Below are positions 27,101 to 42,000 of a stretch of 64,000 bases of DNA, one piece after another. Each line of letters begins with the position of its first letter. Positions within the stretch are counted from its first letter, which is position 1. The DNA comes from Sipunculus nudus (lineage: Eukaryota > Annelida > Sipuncula > Golfingiida > Sipunculidae). The stretch lies in the NCBI GenBank assembly GCA_026874595.1, contig CM049309.1, positions 43,351,079 to 43,415,078 on the forward strand. Direction: 5' to 3'. The notes below the pieces were generated by a model. That model was not told where the DNA came from and made no database searches. It saw nothing but the letters and a program-made list of their open reading frames with translations. A program made the translations under genes and the position numbers.

Positions 27101-29977
27101 CCATGTAAGATTTTGGGACAGGAGGGGTTTACACAGAGGGACAAAAACGTACACTAAGTCCACTGCTCCATGAAGGGGTGCAGTGGTCATCCTTGAAACA
27201 TAAGAAAAAACACTGCAAAAAAGAACGGGAGTGCTTTAAAATCACCCTCTGAATCTGCTCTATACCAAATTTGAATCTAGGTGGTTGTGACCTACTTTTA
27301 CAGAGCTATGCACAAAGCTATAAAAACTTTCAGATAGCCATATATCATAATTACTGCAGCTGTTAATCAGGCAAATAATGCGGCCCCATGATCACAGGTT
27401 TTTGAAGGAACAGAAAAAAGTTTGAATTATTTTCCTTTAACATCTAGTACCTGTAAACAATTATGCCACAGATCCATCATGTACAGGTGAAAGTGTCATG
27501 CTCTTAAAAATTCATATCACTATTATATATGTATGTGACAATGGTGTAAATGTGAGATGTGTAAAAAATCAGATGATAAATTGATTAAGCTCACTTAATT
27601 GTTTCTGTGCAGTGGTGAGTTGTGTGCGGAGGACCAAAGCATACATTCATTACTGTGCAGGCTTCCTTTGCTATAAACTCTAAAACATAAAAGTTACACA
27701 TATGTTATTTTTTTATACTTTAGTTAACACTAACAAAACTTACCTGTACATTATACATATACAAAACTCATAAACAAAACTTGTACCAGGTTTTGTGTTG
27801 TGTCAGACCAAAGTGTGCTATGTATTTATTGGTCTTGTCACTAGTGCTGGTTCATATAATTATTTACACAATTAAAACTAATAAACCAGTAACATCAGTA
27901 TATCTCATTGAATTTCATATATCAATCCATCACATACAACAGGGCAGGAAGAGTTGTGTGTATAATTTCTAATTAATTAAACGGACATATACTGTGGTCA
28001 ATTTTTTGTTTGCGAGGGTTTCAAATTTGCAATATTTGTAAAAGGGAAATTATCACGAAAAACGAAACCTTTATGAATAAGTTTTGTCAATTACACATGT
28101 GAGTGGTATGACATATATTTATATAACCAAAGATTGACATAATAATATCAGACTTTGTATCATCTGCCTATAGTATAGGAGACAAGAAATTCCACCCATT
28201 CTTGTGGGTCCTTGTCAAATATAGTAATGTGATGAAGGATACACTCAGTATAGGTTAGTACATGGTAAGATCACGAAAATGGAACCCTCGTGAAACAGTG
28301 GAAAACTTAAAATCTTTAGAAGTAAGCCTTGCAAATATGAAGCCAAGGGGTAGGACATAGCCTAGTGGTTTAGGCATTGCACTTTGGAGCCGAAGGTCCT
28401 TGGTTCAAACCCGCCTGTGCCTCAATGGCATAATGGTTTAATCTGGTTGAACCTCAGAGATTTTCTCTAATGTCTTAATGACAGGTTATGACTTCTGGAT
28501 TATTCCAAACTCCATGCATATAAAACCTGAAATTCAGAAGGCTTAATAATTAACATGTCATTCTTATCATACAGATCCATTCACCCTCATTCAATAGACA
28601 GTGCGACCAACAGGCTGTGGACCTACCCTTTTAAAAAAAAAAATAATGAAGCAAAAAAAAAAAAGATGAAGCCAACCACAGTACATGTATATCCATTCAT
28701 ATCAGTTTAATTTGGATCCTTGGGAATGAGCCACTTGTTCTTATATGTCTGCTGCTGTGTACATTTTGTGGAGAGTTAACCTGTAGAAGTAGTAAACAGA
28801 CCAGAAATGTAATGATTGCATCTCTGAACTAAAAATGACTGTACATGATCGATTAATTATCATTGTCAAGTGTCAAGAATCATTCATGTCTTATGTGTGT
28901 TAACTTTGTCAACAGCATGGGTAACAAATGTCATATAGCCCTAGTATTTTACAGTTATGACTTTATATACTATACATGTGTTAAGCTGTTAATATCAAGT
29001 AGTATTAAATCTTACAGGTTTAATATGGTCATGGATATATAATCATCTTGCCTCAGTATTTCTCTGTTTGGATATTTGCTATTTTTAATTTAATTTTGGT
29101 TTGACAAAAAAAATAAGGATGTAAGGGTCAAGGAAAAAAACAAAGAAATACTTGTTTTATGCTTGAGAGTTCATGCGCATTCATCATAGTGCCCTTGTAT
29201 AAGCTGACATACAACATTCTATTAATAAGAGTGACATATCCATTAAGGAGTTCAACAGATAATGTGCCCTGACATATTGTGGGCCCAGCGAAGAAAATGG
29301 ATAGATCGCCATTCAGTGGATCAAAATTCTGGCTGGAGCCCATCAGACCCAGGTAACTGTAACAGCCTGGTTCGTTAGTGTGGCGTGTCACCTGGGTACT
29401 ACACAACTCATTACACACTCACTAGGTGGTTTGTTTACAGCTCCTGCACATTGTTTTCACTCTTTTGGATTATTAACTAACCAAGCAGAAAATGTATGAG
29501 AACTTAGACATGTCACTTCAGCACTGAGCGTATGTTATAAAATAATAATAGCATGTACTTGTAGGAGCAAATTGAACCAATTATTGTTATGTAGATTAGT
29601 TTTCACCTGGATATTTTGTATCATGAAAAAAAAAAAACCTGTGCAGTGTTCACATCGTCTGCCACCAGGTCCAGGTAGTAGCTTGTTGACCCTGATCACG
29701 TTATTTGTTTTCCCAGTACATTACAGCAGCCATCTTAGTCTTCAAATAGTATCTGTTCCTGGAGGAAAAAAAAAGAATTTTTGTGTATAAAATACATATT
29801 CTTTATTCTTTTAGAATTTAACTTAGAATATATAGAAGTCTTCCCTTGTTTTATCATGATAAGTTAGATTTACACTTCAGAGTAACACAAAGTTCTTTTT
29901 ATTTGTATTGATAATGAAAATATTAATATGACATTAAATAAAATCATTTATCATATTTTGATTGTAAATATCTATCT

Positions 29978-30056
<79 letters not shown>

Positions 30057-33000
30057 TTTGATAAAGTGTAGACACGAAAACTCTATAACCTTTAATCCAA
30101 GACCATTTATGACTATTAACAGTGATTATATTTTTGTTTGTTGTCTCATACTTTAATTAACCCTGAATGGTTGAGCCACTGTTCATATGGGTTATACTGT
30201 GACATCATTAGATTGTTCCAGGAAGCAGGCTGTTGCCATTAAGTATTAAGAAGTTAAATAATTAATTTATTTTCTAATTAATTGTCTTTCACTTAAGTCA
30301 TGCTAATTACATGAAAGTAAAGTACATATGATTCATGAAAACACAAAGGAAAAAAGAAATGGAAGAACAGTTTATTCATATATTGAATTTATTTTATGTT
30401 TTTCATTTTAGATTTTATGATACTGAAACATTATATCCATAAAAAAAAAAGAGTTTTCTGTCAGTTACCATTATAGAAAATGATATGGTTGAAGCTGTTT
30501 TAAACAGTTTTGTTAGAAAACAATATTAAATTCATAAATTTGGGCTTTTTATGTGTTATATCATACAACTCATATAATGTAAAACATAAGTGAACCAGCA
30601 TATGTCCATATGGTCACTACATGCACCATGATTTACACTGTAACGCTATTCCTTTGGTGTGTACTTTATTGAATTCTCACACCTTACTCTCACGGTTTCT
30701 GTTCATTTAAACTAAAGCTACCTGTAGCTTAGGGTTTCCTGGATACTTCAGGTAAAGTTCCATAGTTCCATATTTCTTTTACAATTTTGGGTTAATTTTT
30801 TTGGTAAGTTACAAGAAATTTGGCTGCCTAGAATTACTTTGAGGTAGTTATATTTAAAGCAGATTAATATGATAATAGCTTACGCAGATGTGCTATTTGT
30901 AGCAGTTGATGGGAAAATGAGATTTGACCAACAAAAGGCTTTAAACATTGTGAAAATTGGGAAGCCAGATCCTCTGCATCCTCTGATGTTCTTGAAACCC
31001 AGTCTTTGGCTGTGGGGAAAAAATATTCTTGCAAGGACGCAAACCATTGTGACTTTTCCACTAGGCTTTAAATTTTTCACTTGTCTGCATCTTTGTACAA
31101 ACCTGCCAATAACCCTATGTATAATGCCTTACCATTTATCTCATGTATGGCCTGCCAGCTATCCTTGACTTATAATTCATTTATATTCATTTTCAGGAAC
31201 ATTGATCTAAGGTCATTAATGTTTTATTCATGAACATTCAATCTAGGAGTGTGCTGATTATCATTGATTTCAGTTTATTATTTATTTATTATGTACATGT
31301 CGTCAGTCTTGAGTGCTGACAGACCATGAGACTAAGGATTACATGTAGATTAGAATATGAGCATCACCAAGGGTTTTGGTGGTTAGTTCAAGAGAGGCCT
31401 ACTGATTACTTGTTTAATTCACTTTTTGTGTTTGAAAGCTTGTGCTGCAACTTTATAATTTTAAAGAAGATATAAAATATTATTTTCGATAAAGATTCCT
31501 GTTGATACCTTTCTTTCATTACTTTTTTCAGGTGTTCAAATTTTTTAATATTTTTTTAGCCATCATGTTCAAACAGATGATTTAGCATATGACTCATATA
31601 TTTAAGAAATTACTGAGACTGAGAATGACACTGTCATTGTTTAATAAAAATGACATACTGGTACATATTATTTATCAAAGTTTTTACTATGACTACCAAA
31701 AATATTAATAAGTGACTGTTATATGTGTAATACATTAGAATTGTGAGGTGGGAATCCACACATGACTGTTTATGAGTTCTGAACACTGTTAATTTCTTCA
31801 AATACTGTAGATTCTTTATCTAAAGCCGCATGTCTATTATAAGCTGCACCCAAGAGTAATTTGCCAAACTGGTGCATTTTCCATTGATTTTTTCCTCCTT
31901 TCTATAGTCAGTTTGGTAATACATGTAGTCATGCAGGCTTTTGTTCTGAATGACATAATGGGGAATCTCAGTGAATGAACTGTAGAGAAAAAAATCATTC
32001 AAGGTCAGATATATAATCAGTAAACATTGCTAATGCTGAAACAAAGCATTGATTACTACAAAATGACCCATCCTCAAATATAAAACAGGTAAATTTAGCA
32101 GAATTAAGGGGGAATTTCTCTGTCACTTTTTTATTGAATAATACAAGGTCTTTTGACTGGAGTTTAGAGAGATGCTTCAGTCATTGTATAACCAATTAGA
32201 AATGTCACATTAGCTTTTAGCTTAAGCCAAAAATTATCAACAAATTCATGTACTATATGTTCCCTAAGGTTGTTCAGTGAAAACCTTATCATAATTCAGA
32301 ATCACAAATGCTATGAAGATATTTTATACCTTTGTACTGTTTCAGGTGGTGTGGAGTGTTTGGAGGAGGAGTACCATCGAGCATTGGCAACAAACATCGT
32401 TCAAGAGCTGCTGCATCGCAAGAGAGTCAAGGAGAAGGAGGAGCACGATCAACGTCACCACCAGAAGGAGCCACGGTCTGCCACTCATCCCTCTGCAGGC
32501 AGGGTCAGTATAAGATATAAAAAATTGTTCCAACGACACTATTGCTACCTAATAAGTGCGTGAGTGCCAGGGGATTTTTTCTTTCCTTGTTAGGAGACCT
32601 CATGCATATCCCAGAGTAAGAAATATAGCTTTCATATAATTTCATATTATATTTTTTTTTGTTATGCTTATGAGTGACAAATTGGCTGAGTCATTCTCTC
32701 TCTCTAGCTCTCTTTCTCTCTTGTTCTCTCTCTACCTTACTCATCCAGATGAATATTGTTAAATATTAATAGAGGCCACAGAGGTAAGCTTTAATGATAA
32801 CCAGCATGATGTCTGGATTATTTGTGAATGATGAGGGCTGTGTGATCATTTTGATGACAGACCTTGCCTTGTAATTAGGTTATCTTCACCTTCAGTTATC
32901 TTCACCTTCAATATGTTACAGTAGCATTTTTTGTCATTTTTGACATTCCTTTCCATGAAAGGAATTGTTTGATATTCTCATTATTGAAGGAATGTAAACA

Positions 33001-36000
33001 TGACAGTGGAATTAATAAGAAATTTTCTGTCTGACTATGCAGAGTAAATGTAAGGGGGAAGCCCCACAGGACTATAGACAGAAACCTCCACTAACAAGGC
33101 CTATTTCCACCCACCATACAGTAGTACATTGTAATCAAAGATTTCTTCACATTCCATTTTCAGGGTGACAATTTCAATTTTATTTATACAGAGACGAGAT
33201 CGCTCAAATTCCACTTTGAAGCAGGAGCTTCAGGATGACTTGAGCAGCCAGGAGTTGATGCAGGAGATCCCGCAGCGAGTGGCCGAGCTTGTAGAGGAGA
33301 TGTGGAAAGCCCGCCAGAAGGGGGCGCGGCAGAACTCAGCCACCATGTCAGAGCATGACCAGAGCGGTCGCAACATCACACTCAACATATGGGATTTTGC
33401 TGGCCAAGCAGCTTACTACACTACTCACCAGGTAACCAGCTTGGCATGGTCAAAACTGGCTGAAGAAAAGTACTATTGGTGGCTTCTTAAACACAGGTTT
33501 TTCAAACAGGCCAATTTACATAGTCAGCTTCTGAAATCATGGTCATTTCAGAATGCTTTGTGGTGTTTGTGTTATTATTAGAAGTCCTTATTTGAATTGT
33601 TGAAGGTTTCAGTTTATAACCAAGAAATAAATGAGGACTCTGTCTCAGATTCTTATTCAACACATTTGGAACATATTTCTTATAAATGGTATAAGTTCCA
33701 GGTGACATTAAAAAGAAAAAAATTGGCAAAACTCCAGAATAATGGCACTCAGAGAGGCTTATGGATTTGAAGTGTATTTTTCAGGGTCTCATGTAAGGAA
33801 CATCACTGTAATAAAGCTCCCCTACCTGATTGTGACAAGTATTATGCTGACCACTGGTCAAACAAGACCACTCCAGAAAAATGCCCCCCCTTGCAGATGC
33901 TGAATATGATCCTAAGAGTGTTAATTTTACTAATTTGTTAATGAAGATTACTGTTCACTTAGGGGACTGCGTAATCTGACAACTTCAGAGGCTCAAGAGG
34001 TATTTATGTGTTATCTACAGTGCAGTATTGATCCTCCAAATGTAATTACTAGATCCAGGTATTTTGACTGTATGCTTTGAACTGTTGACAGGATATTACG
34101 GTGTCTTTTATTTTATGGTAACATTTAATTATGACATATACTGCAGGTCTTCCTGTCCACCCGGGCTGTGTATGTGATCGTCTTTGATCTTAGGAAAGAT
34201 CTGCTCAGACCAGCACTCGGGGAGGGAGGATTTCCACCTGAGCAGGTAGGACACTCTTACAAATACACCAGCAGTGTAGTCTGTATCAGAACCCCTGTCT
34301 GCATGATTTTTCAGGATTTTTATATACCAAGAAACAGTATAAAAAGTTCTAGACCAAAGGTTGCAGGAAATATTCTGACGACCGTCAAGTGAATTGTAAT
34401 GCCTTACCTTGCACTGAATTTGTATGAGACAAATAATGGCCAAACACTTCAAAATTATTGTGATATGTTCATCATTAGAGAACAGCTAGAGATATAGCAA
34501 TTCCAGATGATGATGTCAGTCAGTGCAAATTGTCATACACCAGTAACCTTTGTGACATCTTTGTGACATCACTTGTCTTATAAACAGCTCTTGCAGCCAA
34601 AAGCATGGAAAGACTTCTATGTAGGAGTATTTTTGGGTTAATTAGTATATAGAACATAGGGGCCAAGCATAAGGGCTGTGGTGGTCAGGTCAATTAGATT
34701 GTAATCAATAGGTCATTTCAATACATCTGTGATAAGCTAGTCTTTACATTCTTATGGTTCATATGGCTGCTCTCTGTAAAAACTGGCCTCATTAGCTTGA
34801 ACTGTAAAAATTGAAAAATGAATAACAGGTGAATAAAATATGTCATTTGGTACATTTTTTTGTCTTACATCAGTCAGTAAGTTGATGTATGGAGTGAATA
34901 GTATATGGTGTGGAATATGTTTTACATATTTTTTATATATGATCACAGGTTTATAAAGAGAATTTGGATATGTCCTGCTTAGACTACATGGATTACTGGA
35001 TGAACTCAATACATGCACATACTGCTCAAAACACACGCAACAGTGTGGACAACAACACACTGTCGCCCCCTATCTTCATTGTGGGTACTCACAGAGGCAG
35101 CCTGGACGAGGTGGATGGGAAACCTGACCAGCAAGTGGTAGGTGTATGCTAGGTGTTATACATTAAGGCATGAAATGTATAAACTTTCACTTGTTGGGGT
35201 AGAAAATAACCTTGTGGGTAGGATTTAGGAAAATTAGACAGAAGTACCCAGGTTTGAACCCCTGGAACCCTGCAGGTGGATAATCGGTAAAAATGTGATC
35301 ACAAAAGAACCGCAATTTAAAGACTGAGGGCCTGTAAAATGTGAGGGCCCTTGGAATTGATTCAGTTATTCTTTACTTTCAATTCAATTGTAATTCATTT
35401 CTTACCTATGTAATAATTTTCAGACTTTAAAAAAAAAATTATCCAAATGGATGTTAGAAATTTTCAGCAAATTAAAGAAAACTGTAGCTCTCTCACTGTT
35501 TGACGCCACCATTTGTGTTTCTATGCAAGTCCAGTGGAAGACTAGTGAATGTTTAAAGTAAATTTAAGACACTGACATGACAAAGAGTTTACACATTAGG
35601 AACTGCCCCATCAAATTTCAAAGCTCACAGAGGACTTTGGGATGGTACATACAAATACTAATAATCAAAATGAATCTATTCTGAGGTTAATAACTGATTG
35701 CAATTTAATCAAGGGCTTGCAATTCAATGTATGAATTCTTCAATGCATTGTTACACCCCTACTCTACTCTGTCTTAACAACAGGATATGACTTCTGTATT
35801 ATTCCTACCCCACTTGATATAAACCTTAAATCCTGGAGGCTTTAAAGTTTATTCAAACTTATCTGTGTTATTGTATCATTACCTTTATCCTCAATCAGTA
35901 AACAGTGCCACCATTAGACCATGGAACCATCCTTTAAAAAGAAATTACATGTACATTCACATATATAACTTGTGTGTATCATTATGTGCTATTTATAGAA

Positions 36001-39000
36001 GTTTACATTTTCATGAGCTGTGTAACAATATATATAATATACACAGGTATTCATCATAAATAAACAGTTTTCAGTGGCCTACCTTCATTCTGTATGTCAC
36101 ACTCCTTTAAAATCCATGTTGCCTGTTCTTGAGATATCTTAAGGATGCACTCAACAACTGACCAAAACTGGTAAACTTTGGGTTGTTACTAAAACGCGTG
36201 CACGCATGCGTGCACGCGCGCGTGCACGCAGATTCACACTGTTTAAAAATATGCTAAAACGTGTGCGGCCCTGGGTGCGGAAGGTGTACAAATTAACTTA
36301 AATTTGCAAAAATCAACTTAATTATTATAAATTATCAAAATACAATAGTCAAGGGCATGATGAAAGGAATTATTCAACTACAACCAAATTTGTTTTAGAT
36401 CATTTTACCGCATGGGGTCCTGGACTGTAGCAAGATACTTCCGGGATTGTTACATCTAAAACATTAAAATTTTTGACATCTTTAATTTTTTTTTAAGTAT
36501 TCCGCCTGCAATTAGTCCCGTTCTTTCTATGATTATGGATGAATGTGTATTTAAGAGTTTCAAAGGCCTATTTACAATATTTAACGCAAATTGTAAACAA
36601 AGGAAATATTCTGTAATATAAAGGGAAAGTATACTTTTAGAGAAAAAAGGTTAAATAATGAAAGATGGTATTGCTTGAGAGTTTATTTTTCTCCTTAGTT
36701 GACTTTAACGGCTTGATTTTTTTTGTTTATAAAGTTATTCATAACGTTGATGACGTCGCCAAGAAAACGTTGCACTTCAGCATTTACTTGAGCATTTTGG
36801 TCAAACATATTACATATATTGGACATAAAACTCTACAAGCCTTATCCATTATATTAATCTTCCTTATTATAGATTAACAAAATTTTGGAATAATGCGTTC
36901 AAGATAGTAAAATAACCCTTTAAACTCCCTCTTAAACACACATTTACCCGTTTATAATAATAAATACATAAGTGAAATATACAATCATATCAGACAATTT
37001 CTTCAAGTACCGTTTAATTTTTAAAAAATTGATATATCCAGCATCAAGAGTCAAAGAATTACTAAATGGTAACTAAAACTGCAATAATAACATTTGAAAA
37101 GAAAGGATATATACACACTTGCATACGGATGGTGTACATTATTATAATTATTATTATTAACGAACGTAAATATTTATGGGGGGATTGTCATGTACACCGT
37201 ATTTAGACAATTTCTTAAAGTACAAATTAAATGTATTTCTGGGTGATATTCAATGTTTAGGGTTAGAGAAATTCATGTGAAGATCACTATTTGTTATTGG
37301 AACTAAAATCCTAGTGGTCAAGGATAACTTGCATAAAACTTGCATAATAAAACAAATAAACACAAACGTATCACACATGTGCAACACTTTATTGTAGCAA
37401 ACATTCTCGGCCAAAGTAACAGCAATACAAAAACTTAAAATACACAAAATAACAGGAACTCATATAAATAATTATATCACTTAATTATTTCAAGAAGAAT
37501 ATTTGATGTGTCTGTTTTTTAAATGAAAAAAGTATATGCTAAAGTCACAAAGAGGCGATTTTGTAAAAGCCCATTCTGCTTACTTTAAAACATATATTTG
37601 AATTATTTTTTCCCTGCGCTTGGCTATGCCAATTTACAATTTACAAATAGCACGTACATTTTCATTGCATCTTACACAAATTTATTTTGCAATAAATTAT
37701 ATTAAAAAATATATCTGGTAGATATATTTATATATACTTAAAATTTGACATAAGTTCACCACGGGTATATTTCTAATTCTCTTAGAAAAAAAAACAAAAA
37801 AAAAAAAGAAAACAAATATCAAATAAAAAGTAATAAGATGAATAATTTAAAATTTGTTCTAAATGTCAGGAGGTGAACATAGCCAGGATTTAAATTAATA
37901 TCAAACTGATTTATTGGTCCTCTTAATGCTGTAAGCTACAAATTTTGTATGTTGAATCGGTATTTACGAGGCCTGATAACATGAATTCATAATAAAATAC
38001 GTATTTTTTTATTTAAAAATTGTATTTTTTTACACATTCAATTACCATTTACAATAAAACTATACAAAAACACAATAAATGAAACTAAAATAGAATATGA
38101 ACTTAGCGTATATGAATCTTTCAGTCAAATCAATAGGGTATTACTTGTATGATGACCTGTAATATGTCTTTCACTATGACAGTGTGGTAATATACAAGAT
38201 TTAAGTTGATTTATGCTTGATTTAAGTTCATTTGTACACCGTCCGCACTTTTGGCCGCACGCATTTTAGTAGGTTTGTTAACAGTGGAAATCTGCGTGCA
38301 CGTGTGCGTGCACGCATGCGTGCACGCGTTTTAGTAACAACCTAAACTTTGTTTGCTCATGGTTTTATTAAAGACATTCTAAAAAAATTTATTGTAGATG
38401 GCTTATTAACTAAATATAATAGTAAAATCCCTTGCATGACACCCAACTGTTACTGTGAAAGTTGCTGTTTGCTGTTGCAGTCAGTGGAATGTTAATGCAT
38501 GTTTAGTTAACTCTACCAACAGTAAATGTGTTCTTCTGGCCCTCGGGTGTTATTAATTTTGTCATTGTGTAGGTGGAGGAGAAGTTTGACCAGATCAGAA
38601 AGATGATAAATGGACGACCATATCAGCGACACATCGTGCCTGATTTTTATGCCGTGGAGAATAAAATCATGGATGGAGAAGACAGTGAAGTATGACTTGT
38701 TAACTCCTGCCTTTTGTTGATGGAATTACCCTCTGGTTTATTGTTTTCTGTTGTAGTTTATACCTAAGCTTGGTATGTAAAGGAAAAGTCAGATAATTAA
38801 ATATGGTTAGGTTTAGAAGCTGAATTATGCATTTGAGCTCTAGATTTTATGAGCTCTGTAAATCTATATACCAGATATAGTATTTTTATTTCAGTGTTTT
38901 TGGAAATTTTATCATTTTGGTGATATATGTACCCAGAATTCAATTAAATAGTTGTACAATTGATATTTAGATCAACTGTGATTCATTTCTGTTGCATATC

Positions 39001-42000
39001 CTGTTGTAGCATTTCATAGATATGGCTGGATTTATTGCCCATGCCACATTCTCCACATAGTGATACCATTTTCCATGATAACTATGCTTTTTTGTTGACA
39101 AAAATTAGGGACTATACAGGCCAGTTCTTGATAAATATTCGATTAAATTTTTATAAATGGATGTGCTATATACAAACATATCTTCTTTCCATTCGGTTCC
39201 AATGATGGGTTGACACTGTACGATGTTGTTATCATATGGCTGTGCAGGTGGTACGGTTACGTCGTCACATTGAGGAAGTAGCGAGTAAAGAGCCCTACAT
39301 GGGAGAGCAGATGCCACTGCGATGGCTGAAGTTTGAACAAGCAGTGGCAGGTATGGTGGAGGAGGGGACATACTTTGCTTCATTGGAACAGGTAAATTAC
39401 TGTGAATTCTACATTTTTCTGTAATATTTAATTAAAAAAAGTGAAAATTGTAAAATCCAAGGATTCCATGCAACTACAAATTTGAAGTCATTCATGTGTA
39501 ACATTGAATTTAGATAAAGATAGATACTTTAAATTGTTTTAATAAATACATGTATGAATTGAAACAAGAATATACATACAGAGAAACCGAAATAGCTTAA
39601 GTCGAATACCCCACTTACGTGGAAGTTACAGACTTGATATTCCAGACAACTCTAGCTAAATTATTATCAAATAAAACTGCTTGTGTGGAACCTCAGATGA
39701 TTTGAAGTTTTCTGAGGGTCCCTCTGACTTCGACACAACGAGGTGTCACTGTATTTTATTTTGTTTTTAAATGATATAAGTGAAATCTGGTTTCAGTTAG
39801 TATTGTAGATTATCTGATGGCTTAAAATTTGATGTCATAAGAGTATCAAAGTATTTTCCGTAGAAAATAATATTTCCGTTTTCTCTTCTAACAATATGTT
39901 GAAATGGTAATTACACAAAGATGAGCTTCTGTGGCTCAGGGGTAGAGCGCAGGACTCAAAGCCAGGAGATCGTGAGTTCAAATCTCAGCCGAGGCGGTGA
40001 GGTTTTTCATGGTCGGCCCCAACCCAGGGTGAGCGCTCTGCAGGCTTAATGGGAAGGTCGTGCCCAACGACAGTGTTTCACTCACAAACGAGTGCGCCTT
40101 TCGGGGGTCCTCGGTGGTATGATCACCAACCCAGGGCCCGCAGTTACCTCCAACAAAAAAATATTTAAAAAAAAAAAAACCAAAAAAACAAAGATGAGCA
40201 ACTCAAATATAGTCCAATAAGTGTGCATCATTGTTCAGGACTTTAACAAGTATATGTATATTAGATTGGACCCACATTTACCACACAAACCTCATGTCAG
40301 TTGTTACTAGGCATGTTCAAATGTATGTGCGTTAATTCCTAATCAATGAATTTTTCAAGTGTCCAGATGATGGCATCCCTTACTTATAATTGTCATACAG
40401 GTGCGAGAAGTTGCTCACGAGGCGGGAATCTCAATGGACTCAGAATTCTCCACGATGCTGGCCTTCTACCACGATCTTGGTGTGTTGATACACTATGGGA
40501 CCTCGCCAGCACTTTACTCTATACTACAAAATACTGTGATACTTCGACCCCAGTGGCTTGTTGATATGTTCAGGAGGTTTATCAATGCAAAAAATATAGA
40601 TTCTCAGGTGAGATAGCATTATGTTTTTGCTCTGTGTATTTTAAATGTTAATGTTGTTATGTATGGGAAAACTTTGCATTCTTCATCAAGAAACGGTAGT
40701 CTTTTTTATTCACAGACATTCAGTTATTTATGTCCCCGAAGGACAGGAAGGAACAGGGGACATTGATTTGGGTTTGTCTGTCTGTCCCTCAAGTTTTCAT
40801 TTCCGTACGATCACTTTCCTAAATTTTATCTAATTTCATTCAAATCTGGGTCAGTGATTGCTCTCATGCTTACCTTGATTGGGATTGGTTTTGTAGTGTC
40901 TGTCTCACAAGATAATAATACAATTTGATATTTCATTTTTTATATGATGAATCAGCACATTTAGTTTCATTAATCACCAACAGGTGATGCTAGTGGTGGA
41001 TATAAAATACTTGAATTTTTTGCAGTAACTGCCAGGTGCTGCCATCTTTTGGTTAAAACTATTTGTACTTATTTACCATGACTTTAAATTCATCCTGGAC
41101 TTGAAGGCCAAAGAGGGGGGCATATAAATTCCTTGAATTTGCTTGTTCATTCATAGTTATACTTCATTTGTTATAAAATATAATGAAAACTATGATAAAT
41201 TTATATAATTTTCCTAAGAGCGTATTATTTTGGTATTTCATTTTAGCCTATAAGTTTATTGGAGTCCTGGCAGAAGCTACACAAATATGGAATCCTTGAG
41301 GAACCAATCATCGACCAAGTCTGGCATGACATTGTCGGCCAGAAGATGGCACTGTTGGGCCTCATGGAAAAATTTGATCTCATTTGTACACGTCTTCCCC
41401 CAAAGAATGTGAGAATTTCTTAATGATTTACTAAGTGATATCTTACCAAATAGATTCATGGCCTTTTACTAAATAGATGTTCTTGTACTGAGAAAGAATC
41501 AAAATGTAAATATTCCATTGCAACTATCCAAGCCATGAACCAGTGGCATGGAATTCCCTTTCCTTTTCAAAGTGTCTTCAGTATTTTTCAGATGGAAACT
41601 TTACAGGTCTTGTCATTGTTTTAGTTCACATGTAATATTTTGAACATAAAAAGACAATGCAAATCTTCATTCATACATAAATGAATTTCCATCATATAAA
41701 GTTTGAATAAAATCAGCCTAATATATACTTACCAAATATCTGTGAAACATGTGAAATTTCACTGTACTTGCATATTTGAGTTAACAAAATGCTGAGCAAG
41801 CAATTTCTACTGAAGAATATCATACAATTGATAAGCCATCTGTAGTGGATGCACTTGTATGATTTTTTACATAAATATTTATGCCCAATCAAAATTCGTT
41901 GCCAAGGTCTATGGATAACTTTATATTACAGAGGCCAGCCTTAACTAGTTAGACTCTGTTCTTTTTAGTTACAAATATAACAATTTTGATTAACACTTAA

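Larger units (their letters stand above)
26923..32345 (+). other. Intron 3, 5.4 kb
   Basis: The intron contains a SINE family B copy (28350) and a long (TA)n run (29981-30053). The remaining AT-rich sequence shows no exon or RNA gene I can support; frames of 60-99 codons lack motifs. Confidence 0.75.
35138..38572 (+). other. Intron 7, mostly transposable element
   Basis: Of 3435 bp, 2162 are one DNA transposon (36181-38342), and a SINE B 3' fragment lies at 35765. The remainder has no recognisable content. Confidence 0.85.
39392..40400 (+). other. Intron 9, with MITE and SINE
   Basis: The 1 kb intron holds a 173 bp TA-flanked MITE (39579-39751) and a SINE A with a 12 bp target duplication (39927-40187), so about 40 percent of it is transposable element. 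Confidence 0.85.

Noticed and set aside
30864-31168. Overlapping frames on both strands near 31.0 kb
   Set aside because: No domain signature was found, and both strands are open by chance in this intron.
39924-40010. tRNA gene candidate
   Set aside because: The A and B boxes are present, but the sequence cannot close a full cloverleaf, continues into a SINE body and A tail, and has a 12 bp target duplication. It is a SINE.
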